Positions 11,765 to 20,820 of a stretch of DNA of 64,000 bases are shown here, piece after piece. A program made the position numbers and the translations under genes. The DNA is from Allacma fusca (Eukaryota > Arthropoda > Collembola > Symphypleona > Sminthuridae): the NCBI GenBank assembly GCA_947179485.1, contig OX359245.1, positions 64,963,067 through 65,027,066 on the forward strand. The letters run 5' to 3'. The notes under the pieces are model-generated. The model had not been told where the DNA came from, made no database searches, and worked only from the letters and a program-made list of their open reading frames with translations. Within the stretch, counting starts at the first letter, position 1; every line of letters begins with the position of its first letter.

Positions 11765-13600
11765 CCATAGACGAAAGAATCATTGCAGTTGTAAATGCAT
11801 TTCACCTTTTAATTTGTTTAAACCTTGTGGATTTAGGTGAAACACGTGGTTAGAATAGTCTACTTTGAATTGTCTCGGTATCGATCATAAGCACAGCATT
11901 TGACATGGAGGATCACGAACGTGGTGTCTTTGATGTGTTTGGAAATTTGATTCTTTATTGTATATTTTATTCCGTAAATAAATTTGATTTCACATGCGTT
12001 TGAATATTATTATTAGTGTTTTCAAAACTTATGGTGGATGCTAGTGCGTAGTGGTTACGTTTAGACGTGGGAATTTTGAATAAATTTTAAGTACATTGTA
12101 GTGCAGACAATATTTACATATGTAGGTATATATATAATTATAGTAGTGTATATTCAAAAATATAATCCTTTTAGTGTAATCATAGGAGAACGTATAGTTA
12201 ATAGATCATATTATAGTGGCGTTTCGCTCCTTAGTGACTTATCACATAGTGTTGATCAGCTTTGATTTTTTAATTCCAAACATATGAATGTTTTGTGCTT
12301 CTCAGGTTTTAAAATGCTTTATATAGCTATTGGCATGAGTGTTCCCATTCTTTCGAAACAACTGTGAATTAGCGAGAAAATTACTGTACTGAAATTCCTT
12401 GAACATTATTAAACTGGTTTTCAGTGTACTGAAATGATCCCTTAAACACAATCATTCAGACTTTTCTAAATTCAATGCTCATGCATAAGTTTGGCCAATG
12501 ATTCTTATTCTAACTATATTATTTTATCTAACCCTTTCTGGATAAAATGTATCCATTGAGAGTGGAACAAGGGATAACATTATTTCACACCTATGAGAAC
12601 CAAAGGGTTTTAATTTAGCTGGGATCTACAGCCGTTAGACTGTAACGAATGAGTGGAGACTTTATAAAGCCTACTCTGAAAATTACCTCTGCAAAGGAAC
12701 TCGGGAGCAAATATTTTTTCCAAAATATACTGTAGAAATTGTAAATTTATCTGGTCCGTCCTATTATTAGATGAATAAATTATGATTGAAGTGCAAAAAT
12801 ACGCTATAATTTGAGAATTTCATTGCATTTTGGAACCAACTTTGGGTGTTTGAACATATGTAATTACATATGGTAAAAGTTATATTCGATCGTATTCCCA
12901 GGTAATTCACCACAAACCTGTAGATTTCAATACGTTGAGTTTCGATTGTGTAAATGACGCAATATGCGTATTCATACTTTTACTGTTTGAGGAATTCGAG
13001 AGTAGATTCGATTCGGATAATAAGTAAAGATCTCCATAAAAGTAAATAACACCTTTCTCAACTTCTCCCAATAAAACACAATCCTATGGAACATGGACGC
13101 AACAACCCTCTTTTGTGCCCTACTCTGTTAAGGAACGTTATGGAGAAGACTAACAAAATGAAGCTAACCCTGTTGTAAACATAATATCCAGCTTGAAGAT
13201 GATGGTTCTCCTCAACTCTTTTTATGTAAAACAAGGAGTCGTTAGCCGACCTCTTTTTTCCTGGAGAAGTTTTTTCCTTTTTTTAAATTCCGCAACAATT
13301 ATCAACTTTAGTTTGAAACCTTAAAGTTTGTTCCACAGTACGCTTTATTCTTTGGTGGTCGTCCCGGCTATATAATTGACCTACCATCATTCTTCCGGTA
13401 ACCGAATATTAGGTGAACAAAGTATTTATAAAATATACATCTAATGTAGTAACAATATCACAGCTATTATGCTATTTGTAGTTATTATGTTTTTGATAAT
13501 GAAATGTTTTGCATTACATTATTTGTTGTTGTTACGTTGGAGTGGCGTTTTCAGGGCCAAAATGCGTACAGAAAAAGGAATCAGGGATTATTATAAATTT
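11765..13600. other. AT-rich intergenic stretch without recognisable gene
   Basis: The beginning (TTAATTTGTTTAAACCTTGTGG, GTCTCGGTATCGATCATAAGCA near 11810-11895) matches the downstream flank seen near 5600-5680, 32650 and 42270. From ~12000 to 13550 I recognise no gene, RNA or repeat. The last part (AAAAAGGAATCAGGGATTATTA near 13570) matches 56180-56200. Confidence 0.5.
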
Positions 13601-13608
13601 GGTGAAAC

Positions 13609-14188
13609 CAGGGTTTGTTTGGTTTAAACCAAATGATTTAAACCATGGTTTAAACCATGCTTTAAACCAAACGGTTTTTTTATAAAAACCAATGGTTTAA
13701 ACCACACACCTAAAATTTTAATATTTTCCATCCAAAATGCTTATATCTAGTTGTGCACAAAACTTGCGCAGTTACTGTGATATTGTGTAGTTAAACTTTA
13801 GTGAAGTAAATAATACTATTAGATTTTAGTCTTGTACATTTAGAAATTCGGAATCGTTTGTAAAATTAAAAATGCCAAACTCGTGTTTGTGCTGCAAAGT
13901 TATCGGTAAAATTATATCTAAAATTATTAAATATTTAATGCTTCGTGATACTTACTGGGTTTGGGAAATAAGTAAATTTGTTCAAATTCGTATGTTTTTG
14001 CATATTAATGAATGTTTTGGATTGAAAATGTGTTCAAATTCGTATGTTTTTGCATATTAATGAATGTTTTGGATTGAAAATTTGTTTAAACCAAAAAACC
14101 TGGTTTCAACAAAAAAAAACCGGTTTAAACCAAAAAAAACCTGGTTGTTTGGTTTTTTTGAAAAAAAAACAAAAAAAACCCAACCCTG
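13609..14188. mobile_element. Non-autonomous hAT element (580 bp) with GGTTTAAACC repeats
   Basis: Ends are CAGGGTT and AACCCTG, flanked by the 8-bp duplication GGTGAAAC at 13601-13608 and 14189-14196. The subterminal regions hold many GGTTTAAACC palindromes and variants. The paralogous region at ~56205-56216 (TTTGATGAAACGAAGG) lacks the insert and serves as an empty site. No transposase frame is present; two short open frames inside are chance. Confidence 0.9.
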
Positions 14189-14196
14189 GGTGAAAC

Positions 14197-15995
14197 TAAA
14201 GATTGTGGAAAAGTTCCGAATTTACTTGTTGAAGTTTTTGCTTTTAATAAGTTGCGGAAAATCGTATTTATGTAAAAACAAAATTAATTTTTGGAATCCC
14301 AAATTTTAGCTGAAATAATCTCGATATCTGCGTTCCACACGATATCAGCGATTTACACCTTTTTCGATATCCTCAGTACATAGCTACTGGTTCAGTGATG
14401 ATGATAAAAACAAATACTACAATTTTCAGATTATTTACACTCCATTATGCACATTTAAATTACTCGAAAATAGAGTAATTACTCAAAAATATTTTCCCAC
14501 TGGCACAAACAGCAGTGGAAAAACAAATAAGAATAATTCCTCCGGTTTGTAGCAAATTGTTTCCTTCGATTTCTCCAATTTCTCCATAGCTCAACAGTCA
14601 GGATATTTTGGAAAACATGAAAAATGAGCAAAACAAGAGATTTCTAACATTTAACCTGAAAAAATTAAGTCATATCCATACAGCTTTATGGAAATCATTT
14701 TGCTAAAGTTGTTACATGGAAAGTACACGCATTAACCAATCCATGGCTTTTACCAGTCTCGTACTCCTTTTGTTTTACTTCACAAGAATTAAAAATTGTG
14801 GTTTCCGGTTTTACGTACTATTTTCATTCAATCTACATCTAGAAGTATCAGGCAAACTACGTATTGACTACAATTGCCTTAATCTAATTACGCTAACAAT
14901 GAAAAGGAGCGTTTTGAAAATCCTATCCGCTACATAAAAGTATTTTAGACTAAAGTCATGATTAAGCCCTGAAGATGAACACTGTTTGAGTTCGAAAGCT
15001 AGGCAAATAAATTCATTCTAAGCAATATCCACGTATTCTAACTATTTCAACATGGTTGATATTATTGTAGACTTATTTTCAGATGCAGTACATAGGTACG
15101 TTCTTTGCAGATAATTCTTTCTGCCATTTCATTTGAAAATATTACTGCATATTTCTCAGAAAATCCATTTTGAAGTTTGCATATTTTTAAGAAATTTCCA
15201 AAATACCTTGGCTTTTTCACAATCTGAGCCTAAGCCGCGTAACTAAAACAATTTCGGCAATTAATTAATTTTATTCAATTAATTGAAGTCGTTTTTTAAA
15301 GAATACCATTTTTACATTTACACTACATGTTTACAAATTATTAGGAGCATACATTATAATTCCTGGCTTGCGTAACTAATGCCCATTTTACGAAGACTCC
15401 AGCGGATTATAAGTTTCAATATAATTTTCTCCGTGTAAGTTAAACGTTGTAAAATAGTTTTCTTGACTTGATTTATCGATTCCTTGCAGCATGAAGAAGT
15501 TATTTTCACACTGCTCTGCCATTTTATTTCTCAGAATTATCGATGTATTATCAAATTTTATTGAAATCATTTCAAACCTATTTCACGTCCGTAAATATCT
15601 TTTCTTGCGCGCCTCAATTTGAACCCAATGAAGCCTATTAAAACAGTTGTAGTAACATATTCGCCTTTCATTTATCTATTAAAAGCCATTTACATGAACT
15701 TAACTATGTTAACCCATGCACATTTTCGTCCATTTTCACATTATACGTATACAGCACATTAAAAATAAATAGCGTTATTCCGTTTATAAAAACCATATTA
15801 AACGGGCTAATTTTCATACAAAGATTTTTTTATCAGTGTGAGCATAAATAATTATTCGTGGTTTGAAAAAATTTAACGGTTACTTTACAGTATCACTCCA
15901 GTGGTGTTCTAGAGGAACTCAGAGGTACAGTTAGACGGAAATTAATATTTTAGTTTCATTAAATCCCCTACAAAACCAAGCTCGATCAAGGATCA
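14197..15995 (+). repeat. Array flank duplicated upstream of copy H
   Basis: Aligns through most of its length with 56216-57810: AAGTTCCGAATTTACTTG, AGCTCAACAGTCAGGATA, then the CTAACAATGAAAAGGAGCG segment, then the flank boxes near 15240 and 15635, then a decayed promoter block (CACTCCAGTGGTGTTCTAG near 15896). No intact gene. The duplicate lets the hAT insertion at 13609 be dated after the duplication or assigned to this copy only. Confidence 0.6.
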
Positions 15996-16090
15996 TTATG
16001 GTTGCATCTTTATGTAGTTCAAGTAGCGTTCAAGTATTATTTAATATCTTTGGGCTGTCCGGAGGAGGATTTTGAACGCATTGAAGTATA
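15996..16090 (+). pseudogene. Receptor exon-1 N-terminal fragment
   Basis: The sequence around 16005-16060 reads LYVVQVAFKYYLISLG, matching LYLVQVASKYYLIPFD of intact exon 1, after a preserved promoter block and a CATTATGGTTGC relic of the ATG region with the CTGTGTCC start lost. From ~16085 it is replaced by another flank segment (GCATTAACCAATCCAAGG, also at 14729). No helices, exon 2 or exon 3 follow. Confidence 0.7.
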
Positions 16091-17392
16091 CGCATTAACC
16101 AATCCAAGGTATTTACCAGTCTCGTATTTTTTTTATATCAAACATGTAAACATCGTGCTTTCGATGCTGGTACTAATTTTCCACGACATGCATTATCCAT
16201 TGGATCCATTTCACTATACATTTATAAACTCTAATTGTCAAATCACGTATTTGCTACAATTATTTTTATTTAAATACGCTAACCATGGAAAGGTGCATTG
16301 AAAATCCTGTCCGCAACAGACAAGTTGTGTAGACTAATTTTCAGGTGAAATCTACATACCGTTTCCCTGCAGATTGAAACAGGACCACTGGACCATTTCC
16401 AAAATAGCCCATTACACACATGAGCTTAACCATGCTCACTTATGAGCACACATTTTCAACGGCAATTCATTCAAGTTCACATGGGTTCATTTCTGAAATT
16501 TTTTTTCTATTTTACCTTAGAGCTTATAATGTCATTATTGATATTTTTACAAGCTTATCGCTAAAATAAATAGTAGAAGGTTACTTCCTGGTCAACATTT
16601 TAAACGCGTTTATTTATTGAATTATTGTTTACTATTTCAAAGTTAAATTCAGGCCACAATGTTTTAGTAATTATTACCTCGTTCACACTTGAGCTAAAAA
16701 CATTTAACGTAATAGCAGTAATTGAATTATTCCGTGCATGCTATTTGCTTTCAGATAATTACGAGCATATAGGTACATAAATTATATTTCCTAGTTTGCG
16801 TTGCTACTGCCCATTTCATGAAGACTACACAGTATTATTCCAGTGAAGGTGAAGCTGCATGGTTTTAAATTTTCTAATGATTATCGATTCCTAAAAACGA
16901 AATATAAGCAACGCTCACTATACTGCATCCAACCGACTTCAAATTTTATCAAACTTTTCACTGCGGAAGTAAAACGTTGTCGAGTAATTTTCAGCTGAAC
17001 TCAATCTAACTAATCCCTGTAGCATAAAAGAATTATTTTAAAACTTGTCTACCGTTTTATTTCTCAAATTTTAAGACCTATTATCCATTTAAAAAAAAAA
17101 TCAACACCATTTCAAACCCATTTTACTTTCCCAAATACATGTCCTATAGGGCACAGTAAGTCTCAATTTTAACCTAAGAACAATCATTAAAACAATTATA
17201 ATAGCTTAAACGCCTTACTTTATTTATTTGAAGCCATTTACCGGACCTTAAGTTGGAATTTTGAAAGTTAGATTCCATTTATATGAGATCTCATTAAATC
17301 GATTATTTGTCATACAACGAAATATGATAAATTAATGTAATCACGATTTCATTACAGAATACCAAGCTCACGAATAATTGACAATTTACAGA
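16091..17392 (+). repeat. Array flank upstream of copy E
   Basis: Several flank modules, including a fossil exon-1 start near 16919 (CTGCATCCAACCGACTTC) and the box near 17186. From ~16950 the sequence pairs with 36995 onward, marking the left limit of the large E/F duplication. No gene seen. Confidence 0.6.
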
Positions 17393-17440
17393 ATTACTCC
17401 AGTGGTGGTTTATAGGAACTCAGTGGTGCATTTAAACATA
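17393..17440 (+). promoter_or_regulatory. Candidate core promoter block of copy E
   Basis: ACTCCAGTGGTGGTTTATAG, GAACTCAGTGGTG, then CATTTAAACATATTTTAG, 60-105 bp before the ATG. Same layout as in A, B, F and H. ATTTAAA is a plausible TATA-like element. Inferred from conservation only. Confidence 0.45.
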
Positions 17441-17498
17441 TTTTAGTTTTCTAGTTTTCATAAATCCCTTACAAAATAAAATACAATCAACGATCGTT

Positions 17499-18871
17499 AT
17501 GTTGTGTCCTGTGGATGTAAAGTTGTATCTTTATTTAGTTCAAGTAGCGTCCAAGTGTTATTTAATACCTTTCGACCTTTGCCTGAATGACGGTGAAAGA
17601 GTTGAAATGCGTGTCGGAAGTCAACGAAAAGAAATAACTTTCAAAATCCTGTACTTCTTTGAAGTGTTGAGAGTATGTCTCAGCCTGTATTATTTAATTT
17701 TAAAAATTTTCGTTTATGAAGAGGTAGCTTCAGCAAATGATATTGCTCTACATGCTATGTTTACGTTTGGTTTCTTGTTTTGCGCAACACTTCAACTTCA
17801 TTTATTTTTACGAACTGCTGACATTACAGTGAAAATTTTTAACTTTATATTCACTGGAATGAATTGGGATTCGAAATTAGCAGGTACACATTAATTGCAC
17901 AATCAATCCTAACAAGGTAATTTGTTTGACTTTGTTTGCACCATTCTGTCAAATACATAAATAATTAGGTACGTAAACATCTTTTCAGGATCGTTTGGTA
18001 TATTCCAGCCAGGGAAGAAATTCTCTGCTCGAGAGAAGTTTGTGATATTTTATCCGTACGTAGTTGTTGTCTTTTGTGCTATACTGGTGCTACTCTCTGC
18101 AAATTTCTGTACAAGGTTTCATGTATTCCAATTGCTTCCCAAGTTCTTGCAAAACCCACTGACGCTTGTGACTCTTTTGATCCATGAGTTCTACAGTGCA
18201 TATTTGTTTATCATTGCGTGCGTAATGTTCTTTGTCAATTGTCTTTTATTCCTTGAAAAAACTCAGAAAGCCCTATGGGAAATCGAGTCCATTAGGTGAG
18301 TATAAATTATTTGAAGTTCCAAGTCATTTAATTATTGTTTGTTTGTTACGATTTTTAATGTTTCGAAGCTCAGTTTAATATGCGTTTTTGTCCTACTAGT
18401 GGGAAGTTATCGGTCCGGAAAAAGGAGTTGGAGGAGTGTATTTCGTTATGCGTGATGACTCAGCAAATGGTTTGTATATTTAATCAAGGAAATTCATCGA
18501 TGATATACATGTTAAAGCTGGGTGCTTTAACCGTTTCCATCAGTATGGGCTATGTTGGTATCCGAGCATATTCTCATGATTCTGGTTTTGGCGGATTCTT
18601 GATGTTGTATTCCATGTATGTGGCTAGTCTTTATATTGCTGGTTTTGGAAGCGCGTTTTGTGTGCTGGAATATTTTAAGAAGATAAAAATTCAACTTTTG
18701 CTAAGGAGCAAAATGGATTACAGAAGAATTCCGTGGTACGAAAAGAGAATCATTGCCATTGCCCCAATGGGGATACAAGTTGGACCCATACCCAGAATTG
18801 AAAGAGAATCCTCGCCAATATACTTAGATTTCGTCGTACGAAGCATCACTTCCCTTTTAATTACAGTGTAA
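17499..18871 (+). CDS. Receptor copy E, intact 387-aa seven-helix (gustatory-receptor-like) protein
   Basis: Exons 17499-17883, 17989-18295 and 18400-18871 (385+307+472 bases), 387 aa, with canonical GT-AG introns of 105 and 104 bp in phases 1 and 2. Seven hydrophobic helices are visible: two in exon 1, two in exon 2 (around YVVVVFCAILVLLSANF and LFIIACVMFFVNCLLFL), two in exon 3 and the last at IYLDFVVRSITSLLITV. Exon 2 is one codon shorter than in B (KALWEIE against KALLREIE), a change shared with F. The first ~60 residues resemble copy B (DVKLYLYL, FDLCLNDGERVEMRVGSQR), whereas the rest is almost identical to F, so the gene is a mosaic. The role as a membrane chemoreceptor is inferred from topology and tandem expansion; no ligand can be named. 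Confidence 0.78.
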
Positions 18872-18875
18872 TAAA
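18870..18875 (+). terminator. Polyadenylation signal overlapping the stop codon of copy E
   Basis: GTGTAATAAAATG: the stop codon TAA at 18869-18871 overlaps AATAAA. The same overlap is present in F at 39008-39013. If this is the signal used, the 3' UTR would be only 15-30 nt. Confidence 0.4.
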
Positions 18876-20013
18876 ATGTTTGTAACATAATAGTTGTAAC
18901 TTTTATGTGGTAAGTGAAAATACTTTTAATGTTAATAATACTAGAATTCAATTCAAAAATTAGAGACGGACAAAAACGTTGGACGTCCCTGCCTTGGAAA
19001 AAAACGAAGTCTGGCAACATCCCATTTAGAAAGCCTCCTGGCTATCCCCTGGTGTTACTTGTTTATGTGCAACTGTATTAACTTAAGCAGTTGATAAAAT
19101 ATTCTGAAATGGTGGCAATTTTGATGTAATTTGAACAATTGAAAAATTACTATTGGATTCAATATTCAATGCACTAGTAAAAGCCCTGTGCTACAATTAT
19201 TATTGTAGAAATTAAAAGCCAAACGGTTTACGAATCAAGCCCTGTCTTAGAGAATTGTGTGCCAAAATCGTGCGCGCTGATATTAAGAGTTGCGTTTTAA
19301 ATAAACGGATGGGTATTGCTCGTTAATAATGAGTGCTTGGCATTCCACCTTTTGAGCGTTGCGTGAGACCATTGAACTATGAAAGTGCGAAACTTTAAAT
19401 AAACGGACAGAAAGTGCTCTTCAATAATAAAGGATTTGCGGAATTACGTAATGTATTGAAGTCGAGTATTAGAATTCCCTATATATCTGTAGTTTGGGAC
19501 GGTACCTCAGAAATGAAAGAGTCTTCGCCAGTATATTAGATTTTGTCGTACGATATGCCACTTCCTCATAATTACTGTTTTATAAAATGCTTTGAATACA
19601 ACAGTATATACATAGTTGTGAGTAATTTTAATATTTTAAATGAAAATATATATACTTGTAGTTAATATTATAATTCTGTACAAAAATGGGGGACGGTGAC
19701 AAATACGTTGAATGTCTTTCCCTGGGGAAAAATGAGGAGAGGGGAGGGGGAGGGGGAATGTCACATCCAGAAGGCCCTGATGTACTTGGACATGTGTAAT
19801 TGTATTTTCTTGAGTCATTTACAAAATATTCCGAAATGACAACAACGTTGAAGGGATTTGAATACTACTGAAAAAGGGAAAATTACTACTGGATCCAATG
19901 TTTTTCCAAAAGTACAAAATATAACACGTAATTATGTATTGAAGCACAACACTGAATTCTCATAGAATTTTGCCAGTAGTTTGTTTTTAGTGTGCACAGT
20001 TTCGGATATAGTC
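18876..20013 (+). repeat. Downstream flank of copy E, paralogous to 39014-40829
   Basis: Aligns with the region after F. Landmarks are GCCAAACGGTTTACGAATCA near 19219, TTTAAATAAACGGA twice (19293, 19395), a decayed exon-3 tail at 19489, and the G-rich GGAGAGGGGAGGGGGAGG near 19735. The gypsy-type element interrupts it after 20013; the flank resumes at 30269. Confidence 0.7.
19489..19590 (+). pseudogene. Fossil exon-3 tail of a receptor gene
   Basis: GTTTGGGACGGTACCTCAGAAATGAAAG...GCCAGTATATTAGATTTTGTCGTACG...CCTCATAATTACTGTTTTATAAAATGC is a decayed version of the last ~90 bases of exon 3 (VGPV.RIERES..IYLDFVVR..TSLLIT) plus its 3' UTR. The rest of that gene is gone. It shows that another receptor once lay directly downstream of E. 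Confidence 0.6.
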
Positions 20014-20565
20014 TGTTAACCGATATCTGGTTACTTAACACTTAATAAATGTAACGTTAACATTAATGTACATATATGTACTGTTAAGATGTAAAGTTTC
20101 CATAGGAAAAGTGTTAGGTACTTACTTTAACCTAATATTATTGGTCAAAATGAAAACCTTTGTGAATACTGGAGGTGGGCTCTTGTGAGCTCACCTCCGT
20201 ATAAAACTTCGTGCCTCCGTAGGTACGAGAGAAGAGAGGAATTCCAGATCTCGTGCGGAACACAAGCAAGAGCACACGCAAGAAGGCGAACACAGTGTAT
20301 CAAATCTACGTACTATATGTGAATAAAGTATATCTCGTGAGTAACTACATATACGCACATACGCGTCTTATTTCTCGTATCTTGAGACCATAACCCGCAA
20401 TCCCTCACTCCAAGTGTGTGAATTCCCTACCGACTACACATTTCCCCATCAACTCACTCTCTCACTCTCAATATCATCAATATTCCCTTTTTATTTCCAT
20501 AATCGGCTCTTCATTACATTCTCCTCATTACGAACCATCAACTAACTACAACATTAATAATAACA
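20014..20565 (+). repeat. 5' LTR
   Basis: Starts TGTTAACCGATATC and ends TTAATAATAACA. A TATA box TATAAAA is at 20200-20206 and AATAAA at 20322-20327, so the U3 promoter, R and polyadenylation signal can be placed. A GAGGTGgGCTCttGTGAGCtCACCTC inverted repeat sits just before the TATA box and may be a regulatory dyad. Confidence 0.93.
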
Positions 20566-20586
20566 TGGTGCACGGTGCGGGTTCGA
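20566..20586 (+). promoter_or_regulatory. Primer-binding site for a tRNA
   Basis: Immediately after the LTR comes TGGTGCACGGTGCGGGTTCG. Its complement ends ...CACCA and carries the T-loop TTCGA followed by CCCGC, as expected for the 3' end of a tRNA. The acceptor half ACCGTGC would pair with GCACGGT; I cannot name the tRNA with confidence. Confidence 0.8.
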
Positions 20587-20677
20587 TGGTTCTCAACAAA
20601 ACAATTCTCAAATTCGTAAGCCCTTAATAACAATTATTTTCCTCTAATTTGTGAACAATTTCTGTGCAAATATATTT

Positions 20678-20765
20678 GTGGCGTCAGCCGCTAAACAGAA
20701 CTCTGCCCAAATTTTCCATTTTTTCTACCACATTGTCAATTAAATTCTTACGTGGCGTCAGCCGC
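20678..20765 (+). repeat. Paired GTGGCGTCAGCCGC motifs in the gag leader
   Basis: The 14-mer GTGGCGTCAGCCGC occurs at 20678-20691 and again at 20752-20765, 74 bp apart, in an otherwise AT-rich leader between the primer-binding site and gag. Each can form a small GGC-GTCA-GCC hairpin. Paired identical tetraloop hairpins in this position recall retroviral packaging signals, which is inference. Confidence 0.5.
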
Positions 20766-20820
20766 CGCCGGAGGCTATGCCTGATTTTTCTATAAATTGT
20801 CTCCAGTTTCCCCGTGCCAC

